Below are positions 17,897 through 25,681 of a DNA stretch of 64,000 nt, one piece after another. The translations under genes and the position numbers were made by a program. The notes under the pieces were generated by a model that saw nothing but the letters and a program-made list of their open reading frames with translations, searched no databases and had not been told where the DNA came from. Origin of the DNA: JAGNLV01 sp964612145 (GTDB taxonomy: Bacteria; Zixibacteria; MSB-5A5; GN15; FEB-12); the NCBI GenBank assembly GCA_964612145.1, contig CAZTBP010000003.1, forward strand, positions 134,301 through 198,300. The letters run 5' to 3'. How positions within the stretch are numbered: the first letter of the stretch is position 1; each line of letters starts with the position of its first letter.

Positions 17897-18364
17897 TCAG
17901 CAGGCTGGCGGAGCCGGGCCGCCCCGGAACAGGAAGTCGACCAGGTAGGTAAGGTCGGAGACGTTGGTGCCGCCGTCGGCGTTGACATCACCGTGTTCGG
18001 TGCAGGTGGGGGCCGGGCCGCCCCGGAACAGGAAGTCGACCAAAAAGGTGAGGTCGGAGACATTGAGGCCGCCGTCGCTGTTGACGTCACCGCGCTGGGT
18101 GCAGCAGCCGCCGCCGCCGGAGGAGAAGTCCTGCCAGAAGCCCTGGTTGAGCTGGTAGGAGGTTGAGACGCCGCTTCCGACGGCGGTCTGGCCGACGGTG
18201 GCGTTGACCTGGTAGTTGGTAGAGGCACCGTGGCCGCCGCCGCCGGCGATTACCTGCCAGTTGATTTGTTCGCCGGTTTTCGTGTCGGATGACTCGGCGG
18301 ATGCCGGGGCACTGCTTGAAAGAATCAGCGCCAGTACTGCAAGAAGCGTTAATGATATCTTCAT
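17897..18364 (-). CDS. Secreted protein with a dockerin-like doublet
   Basis: A 155-residue exported protein with the signal peptide MKISLTLLAVLALILSSSAP. The middle segment (STNYQVNATVGQTAVGSG) has the GxGG/SxNY pattern of secreted FCB proteins. The C-terminus has two Ca2+-loop repeats of dockerin type I (GDVNSDGGLNVSDLTFLVD and GDVNADGGTNVSDLTYLVD), each ending LFRGGPAP-x-C. The two repeats are nearly identical in DNA, about 99 bp apart. It may attach to a cohesin-like partner, or the tail may act in sorting. The ATG at 18364 precedes the signal. Confidence 0.8.
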   Translation of the reverse strand: MKISLTLLAVLALILSSSAPASAESSDTKTGEQINWQVIAGGGGHGASTNYQVNATVGQTAVGSGVSTSYQLNQGFWQDFSSGGGGCCTQRGDVNSDGGLNVSDLTFLVDFLFRGGPAPTCTEHGDVNADGGTNVSDLTYLVDFLFRGGPAPPAC

Positions 18365-18713
18365 AAATACGTCCTTACCCTGTCGGTCTCGGTGACGGGT
18401 GATTGTCGGGGCGACAGGAGGTATAATTTGTGGAGTTGGGCCTGCCAGTACCTGTAATAATACGTGTAGAGCAGATTTTTGCAAGAAATTAATAAAGATT
18501 GACTGATTTTATCCAATTTTTGTTTTCGGGTGTATTTCGGTGCCGGCACGTCGTGGGGCGCGGAAGTTGCGTCGGCGGTGAGTCGAAACTTGCGGCTATT
18601 ACTTTTCGTCTAACAGAACAGAACGTCAGCATTCCCGTCAGAGGAATTGATCTGACCTGTGGCCGTTGCAGGGATATGGCTGCATTGGGCGGCCTATCAT
18701 ATAAGATAATTGA
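18365..18713. other. Intergenic region without a supported gene
   Basis: Sparse in coding signal and more AT-rich around 18420-18530, which should hold the promoter of the minus-strand gene. It may contain decayed 5' sequence of the broken thrombospondin-3/dockerin gene that follows. No complete frame connects to it. Confidence 0.35.
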
Positions 18714-19040
18714 CTGGATAACTGCCCGTTGATATCGAAAGCGGATCAGGCAGACACCGACGCCGATGGACTCGGAGACGTTTGTGACGACTGTACGGAC
18801 ACGGATTGTGACGGATACGGTGATCCGGGTTTTACAGCCAACACCTGCGACGTGGACAATTGTCCGGATGTGCCTGATCCGGGTCAGGAGGATACAAACT
18901 CTGACGGTATTGGCGACGCGTGCTGCTGTGTTGATATCACTGGAGATGTGGATGCGGACAGTCAGACCAATGTGGCTGACTTGACGTACCTGGTGGATTT
19001 CCTGTTCCGCCAGGGACCGACGCCGCCGAGCTGCTTGTAG
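18714..19040 (+). pseudogene. Truncated 3' end of a thrombospondin-3 / dockerin-type protein gene
   Basis: The frame begins right after an in-frame TGA (18711-18713) in the middle of a thrombospondin type 3 repeat (LDNCPLISKADQ). It continues with further Ca2+-binding repeats (DTDADGLGDVCDDC, DTNSDGIGDACCC) and ends in a dockerin-like unit (NVADLTYLVDFLFRQGPTPP). There is no start codon with a ribosome site and no signal peptide. Full proteins of this class are long and secreted, so this is most likely a remnant. A terminator is still present downstream. Confidence 0.75.
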
Positions 19041-19072
19041 TCAGTGACAACGGAACTTTGAGGTACCAGGCC

Positions 19073-19099
19073 GCCCCGATAATCGGGGCAGTTTTTTTT
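19073..19099 (+). terminator. Intrinsic terminator
   Basis: GCCCCG/CGGGGC stem, 5-nt loop, followed by eight T. It serves the remnant gene upstream. Confidence 0.8.
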
Positions 19100-19242
19100 G
19101 TGCGGCGGGGGGGACAGCGAAATCGCTTGCCAATCGGGACTTTGTGTCTTATCTCAGGTCTAAACGACAGACGCTGCCGGCAGTTGGCGGCGTCTGGCCA
19201 GCGATAGCTTTACAGACCCGTGGAACCCAGGGGAATCGGTTT

Positions 19243-20922
19243 ATGGATAAGAATTTACGCTTTGATGTCGGTGAGTATCCAATTCAGTATGACGGGTTGA
19301 AGGAGTCATATCCGTTCAGCCGGGACAGGATTCTCGAGTACAATCTGCATCATCACCAGGTACTTGATTTGTATGATATCAAGCTTGCCGACGGGCAGGC
19401 GATTTGTCTGAACAATAAGCTGAATCCCCGGGGGAACATGGGGGCGCTTCGGAACAGGAAGTTACGGGAATCGGCCGTAACGTCGGCGGCGTTGTCTGCG
19501 GCGGCAGTTTCATTGCACGGGCGGGGGAGTTTGACAAAGTACCCTGAGGATCAGCAGACCAAAGAACTCAAGAGCCAACTGAAGAGGACGAATGACCGTA
19601 TTGCGGCGCAGGTGATGGCCGAGGTTCTCCAGGTGACGACCGAGACGCTTCCGATCGGGGAAGAGGTTTTAATCGAGTCGACGATTACGGAGGGGGTTCG
19701 GGCCAAGCCAGGTAAGGAGGTTGGGGGGAATCCGACGATCGCGGTCGGGGCGCTTTACGGTAAGGAACAGCACCGGGAGCAGTATGGCCTGGAGCTGGGT
19801 CGTAATGTAACTTTGCTTTCGATGGGAAACGATGTTATCGACGGGACGACCAAGTCGGTCAAAGGGCTGCACTCGTCGTTGACGTGCATGTTTTTGATTG
19901 AGTCGCAGGTGAAGCGTCACTTGCCGGATATATATGTGCAGCGGTGGATGAGCGGGGCGAATTTTCCGGAGTTCAATCCTCGGGAGGCGTCGCTGACCGA
20001 GGCGGCTAAGGTGATTGCGGATTCGTATGGCCACAGCGATTTGAATGAGCTGTCGGCGTTCTTTATCGATCGACGGAGGCACCATCCGGCGATGGATACG
20101 CTGAACAAGGCGGGGGTAGCGGTGCCGTACGATGCGGACGGTGACCTTTTTCCGGCGCTGGTGATGGGTCTTGACGGCCTGAATCTGCATAACGGCCGGA
20201 CGTTGAATTCGATGGTCGGGGAGATCGGCGGCTCGGCGGAGTGGGTTGTTGGCGCACTGCCGCTGGTATGGCGCGGTGGTCAGGCGTTGGGGATGCTGAC
20301 CAGTCATTCCTCGCTGACCAAGACAGATAAGTCGCCGGAGGAGCTGTGGCAGGATCGGTTCCATTACACCGAAGAGGAATTGATCATGATCCAGGATGCG
20401 CGATTCCAGCAGAAGCCCTATTTCACGGTGCGGGACATTATTGAGAATCCGTATGCGGGAGGAATCAGCGCTTTTGGGGCGATAACCGACAGTGTCTATT
20501 TGCCGTTTATGAAGGGGGTGCAGTGGGACGAGGAGAAGAACAGGATATCGATCTGGGTGCTGACGATAACGTCGCTGGGGCTCACGGAAGTATGGGAGAT
20601 GACGTTTAAGTGCAAGACGTCGTTTGCGCATACCAAGGAATTGATGAATTCGCCGAAAGCGAGGCTTGAAGGGAAGTCGGGCAAGGAGCTGGAGACGGAG
20701 ATCGGCAAGATGTTAGACGATGTTATCATGCGGGGCCGTTACCGGTTGTTTTTCAATAACGAGTATTATCCGGCGCTGGTGCCGATTCGGGATAAGGTGG
20801 CGTTATTGGGTCAGTCGCTGGAGGGGCTGATTAATCGTGGGGCGCTGGATGAGCATGATCGGGAGATATTGGCGGCGACGCAGAAGCTTTCCAAGGACTG
20901 GTGGGTTGAGAACGACGGGTAG
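19243..20922 (+). CDS. Long fructose-1,6-bisphosphatase class II (GlpX)-like protein
   Basis: GlpX-like enzymes hydrolyse fructose-1,6-bisphosphate in gluconeogenesis. The signature parts are present: a metal/phosphate motif NDVIDGTTKS, and the block DRRRHHPAMDTLNKAGVAVP followed by DADGDLFPAL and MVGEIGGSAEWVVGALPL. At 559 residues it is much longer than the roughly 330 of typical GlpX, with additions at both ends. Lack of a signal peptide fits the cytoplasm. The ATG at 19243 was chosen for AGGGG upstream and because the longer frame reads no family sequence. Glycolytic genes lie nearby on the other strand. The activity is inference. Confidence 0.65.
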   Translation: MDKNLRFDVGEYPIQYDGLKESYPFSRDRILEYNLHHHQVLDLYDIKLADGQAICLNNKLNPRGNMGALRNRKLRESAVTSAALSAAAVSLHGRGSLTKYPEDQQTKELKSQLKRTNDRIAAQVMAEVLQVTTETLPIGEEVLIESTITEGVRAKPGKEVGGNPTIAVGALYGKEQHREQYGLELGRNVTLLSMGNDVIDGTTKSVKGLHSSLTCMFLIESQVKRHLPDIYVQRWMSGANFPEFNPREASLTEAAKVIADSYGHSDLNELSAFFIDRRRHHPAMDTLNKAGVAVPYDADGDLFPALVMGLDGLNLHNGRTLNSMVGEIGGSAEWVVGALPLVWRGGQALGMLTSHSSLTKTDKSPEELWQDRFHYTEEELIMIQDARFQQKPYFTVRDIIENPYAGGISAFGAITDSVYLPFMKGVQWDEEKNRISIWVLTITSLGLTEVWEMTFKCKTSFAHTKELMNSPKARLEGKSGKELETEIGKMLDDVIMRGRYRLFFNNEYYPALVPIRDKVALLGQSLEGLINRGALDEHDREILAATQKLSKDWWVENDG

Positions 20923-20993
20923 GCATTGGCCGCCGGTGGATTTGTGAGTTCGAGGCGGGTCCGGAAGGGCCCGCCGTTTTTCGTTACGGTTGA

Positions 20994-21188
20994 GAATTTT
21001 TCCCCCATGGCCGTCGAAAAAGATTTCGCGGCAGGGGATGCAGTTCGAAAGAGTACGAAGAGTGGACCGGGGAAGAGTTGTACGAGAAAGCGAGGGAGGT
21101 GGGGATCGAAGGGCGCTCGGATATGAGCAAGAGGGAATTGATAGATGCTCCGGGCAATGGACAGGGGGACGATGAGGCAAACAAATAG
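20994..21188 (+). pseudogene. Remnant of a small Rho-N-domain-like protein
   Basis: In one frame the sequence reads EYEEWTGEELYEKAREVGIE then GRSDMSKRELID, the typical 'ELYERAKELDIEGRSKMSKDELI' motif of Rho N-terminal-like small proteins. The frame opens after a TGA at 20991 and has no ATG, GTG or TTG with a ribosome site before the motif. It is therefore a 5'-broken copy, or it starts in another frame. The C-terminus (APGNGQGDDEANK) also departs from the family. Confidence 0.5.
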
Positions 21189-21194
21189 AAAGAG

Positions 21195-21222
21195 AAACCC
21201 CGGTAGTGATGCCGGGGTTTTT
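21195..21222. terminator. Intrinsic terminator, bidirectional
   Basis: AAACCCCGG/CCGGGGTTT stem with an 8-nt loop and TT beyond. On the minus strand it lies just past the tRNA-Leu 3' end and probably ends the gap-to-tRNA transcript. Confidence 0.75.
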
Positions 21223-21232
21223 GATATCTAAA

Positions 21233-21314
21233 TGCGGATGGCCGGACTCGAACCGGCACGGGTTGCCCCACTACCCCCTCAAGATAGCGTGTCTACCAAT
21301 TCCACCACATCCGC
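21233..21314 (-). tRNA. tRNA-Leu (anticodon GAG)
   Basis: The acceptor stem GCGGATG/CATCCGC is perfect, with A as discriminator base. The anticodon stem CTATC/GGTAG encloses the 7-nt loop TTGAGGG, giving anticodon GAG. A variable arm (TGGGGCAACCCG) fits a class II tRNA, and the T-arm is GCCGGTTCGAGTCCGGC. CCA is not encoded. It lies only 14 nt downstream of secG on the same strand, so it is very likely cut from the same transcript. Confidence 0.95.
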
Positions 21315-21328
21315 ATGGAGAGTCGGTC

Positions 21329-21784
21329 TTAGTTGCCGTCGTCTTCGGATGGGGGTGTTTCCTGCTGGGCTTCGCCGCCCTCGTCGCCTTGATCGGTCGG
21401 GGGGGCGAATTCGAGCGGCAGACCGGCGGTGTCACCCTGTTGCTGTTGCTGCTGCTGTTGCTGCATGGCTCGGTCGCGTTCGGCCTGGGCTTCCCGGGTT
21501 ATGACAGATTCCTGGGGGGTGAAGTCAGCGTTGCCGCCGGTTCGTGAGGCGGACATAAAGGCCAGTGCGGCGCAGTTGACCATGAACAGGACAGCCAGGA
21601 CGGTAGTGGCCTTGCTCAGGAAGGTACCGGCGCCACGTCCGCCGAAGACGGCGGCCCCGCCGCCGCCACCGCCGCCGCCGAAGGCTGATCCGGCGAGGCC
21701 TCCACCTTTACTTGACTGGAGCAGCACGACCAGAATGAGGGCCAGGCAGACCAGTACGTGAAAGAGAATCAGTGCGATAAACAA
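21329..21784 (-). CDS. secG: SecG, protein translocase subunit
   Basis: SecG is the small two-helix subunit of the SecYEG channel in the inner membrane. Helix 1 is at residues 1-22, followed by the diagnostic loop VVLLQSSKGGGLAGSAFGG and then helix 2 (about 59-79). At 151 residues it is longer than usual, because of a Gly-rich loop and a polar tail with a run of nine Gln and many acidic residues. It follows tpiA by 18 nt, the common bacterial order tpiA-secG, and is followed by tRNA-Leu(GAG). Confidence 0.93.
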   Translation of the reverse strand: MFIALILFHVLVCLALILVVLLQSSKGGGLAGSAFGGGGGGGGAAVFGGRGAGTFLSKATTVLAVLFMVNCAALAFMSASRTGGNADFTPQESVITREAQAERDRAMQQQQQQQQQGDTAGLPLEFAPPTDQGDEGGEAQQETPPSEDDGN

Positions 21785-21802
21785 GTATTCATTCCTCCGT
21801 TA

Positions 21803-22561
21803 TCAGGCAGCGTTAATAATCGCTATAAAGTCGTCGGCCTTCAACGAGGCACCGCCGACGAGGGCCCCGTCGATGTCGGGTTGTGCCAGCAGGTCCGCCG
21901 CGTTGTCAGGCTTAACCGACCCACCATACAAAATCGGGATCTGGTCGGCAACTCCTTTATCTTCGGCAAGTGCCGCCAGGTGATCCCGAATCAAGGCGTG
22001 TACCTCCTGAGCCATTTCGGGCGTGGCCGTTTTTCCGGTGCCGATTGCCCAGACCGGCTCATAGGCAACAACGACTCGCTTGAGCGAGTCGCGGTCCAGA
22101 TTCTGAAGGCACCCGTCGATCATGCCGCCGACGATCTGTTCGGTTCCGCCGCCTTCGCGCTGTTCGAGTTCTTCGCCGACACATACGATCGGTGAGAGTC
22201 CTTTTTCGAGCGCGATTTTGACTTTGTCTTTGACGGCGACATTGGTCTCGTCGTGGTACTGGCGCCGTTCAGAGTGGCCCAATATAACATGGGTGGCACC
22301 GGCTGTCAAGAGCATGTCGGCTGAGATCTCGCCGGTGTAGGCGCCTTTTTCGCGGGCCGACATGTCCTGTCCGCCGACTTGTATATGGCTGCCTTCCAGC
22401 AGCTTAGCTGCGTGATGGATAGAGGTAAAGGGTGGACAGACCAGGACACGGGCTTTGTCTGATTGGCTGTTGCCGTCGAGCAGGTTCTTGATGAGGGCTT
22501 CCGTTTGAGGAATCGTCCCGAACAGTTTCCAGTTTCCGGCGATCAGTTTTTTATCTCTCAT
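21803..22561 (-). CDS. tpiA: Triose-phosphate isomerase
   Basis: Interconverts dihydroxyacetone phosphate and glyceraldehyde-3-phosphate in glycolysis. The 252-residue TIM barrel shows AGNWKLFG (catalytic Lys), ILGHSERRQ (catalytic His), VVAYEPVWAIGTGK (catalytic Glu) and LYGGSVKPDN (phosphate loop). Its ATG overlaps the pgk stop by 4 nt, indicating coupled translation. Confidence 0.97.
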   Translation of the reverse strand: MRDKKLIAGNWKLFGTIPQTEALIKNLLDGNSQSDKARVLVCPPFTSIHHAAKLLEGSHIQVGGQDMSAREKGAYTGEISADMLLTAGATHVILGHSERRQYHDETNVAVKDKVKIALEKGLSPIVCVGEELEQREGGGTEQIVGGMIDGCLQNLDRDSLKRVVVAYEPVWAIGTGKTATPEMAQEVHALIRDHLAALAEDKGVADQIPILYGGSVKPDNAADLLAQPDIDGALVGGASLKADDFIAIINAA

Positions 22562-23775
22562 GATCGCACGGCCTCCGGTTTGGTTTGATTGGTCAGGGCT
22601 GCGACACCGGGCAGTTCCTTGCCTTCGAGGAATTCCAGTGAGGCGCCGCCGCCGGTGGAGATATGGGTTAGTTTGTCCTGGAGTCCGGTCTGTTTGACGG
22701 CCGAGGCGGAGTCACCGCCACCGACGACGGTGACGGCCCCGTTGTCGGTCAGTTTGGCCAGCAGTTTGGCGATGGCGATAGTGCCTTTGGCAAACGGCTC
22801 GTGTTCGAAGACGCCCATCGGGCCGTTCCAGACGATGGTTTTGGCATCGGCCAGTTTTTCCTCAAACAGCTGGATCGTTTTGGGGCCGATATCGAGGCCC
22901 TTGTAGTTGTCGGGAATCTTGTCGATGTCGACTGTTTTGGTTTCGGCTTTGTCGGAGATTTCTCTTGCGATGACGGCATCGACGGGGAAGATCAGACTGG
23001 TTCGGGAGTCTTTGATTTTTTCGATGATGTTTTTGGCGAGCTCGACTTTGTCATCCTCGAGCAGGGAATCGCCGATTTGGTAGCCCATTGCTTTGCTGAA
23101 GGTGAAGGTCATGCCGCCGCCGATCAGCAGGATATCGACCTTGTTGATGAGGTGCTCGATGACGTCGATTTTACCGGAGATCTTGGCGCCGCCGAGGATG
23201 GCTGCGAAGGGGCGTTTCGGGTTATCGAGGGCTTCGCCGAGATATTTGAGTTCGCGCATCATCAGATAGCCGGCGACGGATTGGCGGAAGTGTTTGGTTA
23301 CGCCTTCGGTGGAGGCGTGGGCCCGGTGGGCGCTGCCAAAGGCGTCGTTGACGTAGATGTCGGCGAGGGCGGCCAGTTTTTGGGCGAACTCGGGATCGTT
23401 TTTTTCTTCGCGGGCGTGGAAGCGGAGGTTCTCCAGCAGGACGATGTCACCGTCTTCCATTTTGTCGACGACATTGGAGGCTTCCGGGCCGATACAGTCT
23501 TCGGCAAAGACGACGTCTTTGCTTAAGAGTTCCGAGAGTCGTTCGGCGACCGGTCGCAGGGAGAGTTCGTCGACGTGTTTGCCTTTGGGGCGGCCGAGGT
23601 GACTGCAGAGGATGGCCCGTCCACCGTCCTTGATGATTTTTCGGATGGTTGGGAGGGCGGCCGAGATGCGTCGGTCGTCGCCGACCTTGCCGTCTTTGAG
23701 GGGTACGTTGAAGTCCACCCGGACGAGGACTCGCTGCGAGCGGAAGTTTATGTCGTTTACTGTTACTTTATTCAT
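22558..23775 (-). CDS. pgk: Phosphoglycerate kinase
   Basis: Transfers phosphate from 1,3-bisphosphoglycerate to ADP. The 405-residue protein has VLVRVDFNVPL, CSHLGRPKGK, ILGGAKISGKIDVI, and the C-terminal nucleotide loop VVGGGDSASA with HISTGGGASLEFLEGKELPG. It lies 26 nt after gap and overlaps tpiA by 4 nt. Confidence 0.97.
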   Translation of the reverse strand: MNKVTVNDINFRSQRVLVRVDFNVPLKDGKVGDDRRISAALPTIRKIIKDGGRAILCSHLGRPKGKHVDELSLRPVAERLSELLSKDVVFAEDCIGPEASNVVDKMEDGDIVLLENLRFHAREEKNDPEFAQKLAALADIYVNDAFGSAHRAHASTEGVTKHFRQSVAGYLMMRELKYLGEALDNPKRPFAAILGGAKISGKIDVIEHLINKVDILLIGGGMTFTFSKAMGYQIGDSLLEDDKVELAKNIIEKIKDSRTSLIFPVDAVIAREISDKAETKTVDIDKIPDNYKGLDIGPKTIQLFEEKLADAKTIVWNGPMGVFEHEPFAKGTIAIAKLLAKLTDNGAVTVVGGGDSASAVKQTGLQDKLTHISTGGGASLEFLEGKELPGVAALTNQTKPEAVRS

Positions 23776-23801
23776 GGTAGTCTCTCCTCACAAGCGTGGG
23801 G

Positions 23802-24788
23802 TTAGAGCATTATCTGCATCATGTCCACCATGCGGTTGGAGAAGCCCCATTCGTTGTCGTACCAGGAGAAGACCTTGGCCAGTTTTCCCTGTACCATGGT
23901 CATTTTGCTGTCGAAAATGGAGCCGTGGGGGTTGCCCACGATATCGCACGAGACGATGGGGTCTTCCATGTATTGCAGGGCGTTTTTGAGTTCCGAGGTT
24001 TCGGATGCGTTTTTCATCGCTTCGTTGATTTCTTCAATCGAGGCTTCTTTTTCGAGAATTACGGCGAGGTCGACCATGGAACCATCGGGGGTAGGGACCC
24101 GGATGGCGCAGCCGTCCATTTTGCCTTTGAGCTGCGGGATGATTTCGGCGATTGCCTTGGCGGCGCCGGTGGTAGTGGGGACCATCGAGAGGGCGGCGGC
24201 GCGGGCGCGGCGCAAATCCTTGTGGGGGGCGTCGAGCAGGCGCTGGTCGGAGGTGTAGGAGTGGATAGTGGTCATAAAGCCGCTCTCGATACCGAAGTTG
24301 TCCATGAGGACTTTGGCGACCGGGGCCAGGCAGTTGGTGGTGCAGGAGCCTATGGAGATAATGTGGTGTTTGTCGCGGTCGTAGCTGTCGGAGTTAATGC
24401 CGGGGATGAAGCTGCCGTCGTGTCCTTTCGCGGGGGCGGAGATGAGCACCTTTCGCGCGCCGGCCTGGATGTGTTTGGCGGCGTCTTCTTTCTTGCGGAA
24501 GAGCCCGGTGGATTCAATAACGACTTCGGCGCCGAGGTCTTTCCATGGCAGGTCAGCCGGGTTGCGTTCGGCGGAGACCGGGATTTTGTTGCCATCGACA
24601 ATCAAGTCGTTGCCGTCGACCTTGACGTCGCCGGGGTAAGGGCCGTGGACGGAGTCATATTTCAGGAGATACCCGAGTGTTTCGGCATCGGTGATATCGT
24701 TGATGCCGACGAATTCGATGTTCGTTTCTCGGGCGGCGCGGAAAACGAGACGTCCGATACGTCCAAATCCGTTTATGCCTACCTTCAT
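23802..24788 (-). CDS. gap: Glyceraldehyde-3-phosphate dehydrogenase
   Basis: Oxidises and phosphorylates glyceraldehyde-3-phosphate with NAD+. The 328-residue enzyme has the Rossmann start VGINGFGRIGRLVFRA, the catalytic Cys in SIGSCTTNCLAPV, the partner His in TTIHSYT and the C-terminal SWYDNEWGFSNR. GAGGAGG precedes the ATG. The distance of 18 nt from the upstream barrel-protein gene suggests that transcription may begin before that gene, near 25.6 kb. Confidence 0.97.
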   Translation of the reverse strand: MKVGINGFGRIGRLVFRAARETNIEFVGINDITDAETLGYLLKYDSVHGPYPGDVKVDGNDLIVDGNKIPVSAERNPADLPWKDLGAEVVIESTGLFRKKEDAAKHIQAGARKVLISAPAKGHDGSFIPGINSDSYDRDKHHIISIGSCTTNCLAPVAKVLMDNFGIESGFMTTIHSYTSDQRLLDAPHKDLRRARAAALSMVPTTTGAAKAIAEIIPQLKGKMDGCAIRVPTPDGSMVDLAVILEKEASIEEINEAMKNASETSELKNALQYMEDPIVSCDIVGNPHGSIFDSKMTMVQGKLAKVFSWYDNEWGFSNRMVDMMQIML

Positions 24789-24806
24789 CTTAACCTCCTC
24801 TTATTA

Positions 24807-25505
24807 TCATTTGTTTTTCGAACGAGAGTAAAGATATTTGACGCCAATGGAAAATGCAAGCGCGCTGTAATCTTTAACCGTCATGAGCGGGCTGCCGAAG
24901 TTGGCGGGGGCGTATTTAATATTGAAGTCCAGGCCGACCTGCGAGGCGAGCGGGTAGTCTACGCCGCCGCCGATGGTGTAATTGAAGTTGGTGGCCGTTT
25001 CGTCGTCAAGACCCGGATAATAGTAGTACGAGGTCGTGAACTGGACGGAGCGACGGCCGTAGTACAATCCGCCGCCGCCGGTGACATACGGCTGGAGGCG
25101 CCATCCGGCTGAGCCGAAGGGATAGATTTTGGCCTGGGCCAGGACCGAGTAGACGGTGACGTTGCCGACGTTATCGCGGTTGGCGACCCTGAACGAGACG
25201 GAGCCACGGTTGACGATACCGAGGGAGCCCTCGAGCATCAGTATCGATGACAGGCGGTGGCCGTAGAACAGCTCGAAGTAGAAATTCTCGCTGGAGAATC
25301 GGGTCTTGAAATCGTTGTTGATGGTGTCAACTTCGGGCGGGTCGCTGCCCTGGTGGGCCCAGACACCGAGACGAACCCCGGCTTGATTGAGCAGGGCGAA
25401 TTTTTTGGCAAGGGGAAGGTCGGTTCTGTCGGTCTGGGCGGAGGTAAGCGTTGGCGCGGCAAGGAGCGTCAACAGCATCAGGAAGACAGCGATGCGCGAT
25501 TTCAC
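24807..25505 (-). CDS. Outer-membrane beta-barrel protein, unknown role
   Basis: A 232-residue exported protein. The signal peptide is residues 1-23 (KSRIAVFLMLLTLLAAPTLT, cut after TSA). The rest is alternating polar/hydrophobic strands with many Tyr/Gly, ending in aromatic strands (YSALAFSIGVKYLYS), as in small OmpA/opacity-type barrels. The GTG at 25505 was chosen because AGGAG lies 6 nt before it; an ATG at 25526 is the alternative. It sits upstream of gap on the same strand, perhaps sharing its transcript; a metabolic link is not evident. Confidence 0.7.
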   Translation of the reverse strand: MKSRIAVFLMLLTLLAAPTLTSAQTDRTDLPLAKKFALLNQAGVRLGVWAHQGSDPPEVDTINNDFKTRFSSENFYFELFYGHRLSSILMLEGSLGIVNRGSVSFRVANRDNVGNVTVYSVLAQAKIYPFGSAGWRLQPYVTGGGGLYYGRRSVQFTTSYYYYPGLDDETATNFNYTIGGGVDYPLASQVGLDFNIKYAPANFGSPLMTVKDYSALAFSIGVKYLYSRSKNK

Positions 25506-25681
25506 GTAAGACTCCTGCTGTTTCATATCAGTTGTTCGATCAGTGACAGGTCGCGCCATACGCCTCCAATTGATTGCAGCTAACGTTGCGGGCACGGGTA
25601 CGGTGTCGTGTCCGGCATAGTAACTGTTACAACGCGGTCGGTCACGTATTGTTCACGGCTCGGGGGAGCGATTGTCGTCAC

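Noticed and set aside
22801..23526. 241-codon + strand ORF
   Set aside because: Shadow of pgk with low-complexity Asp/Val/Phe composition.
23796..25112. 438-codon + strand ORF
   Set aside because: Shadow of gap and the barrel protein gene; the real genes on the other strand have unambiguous motifs.
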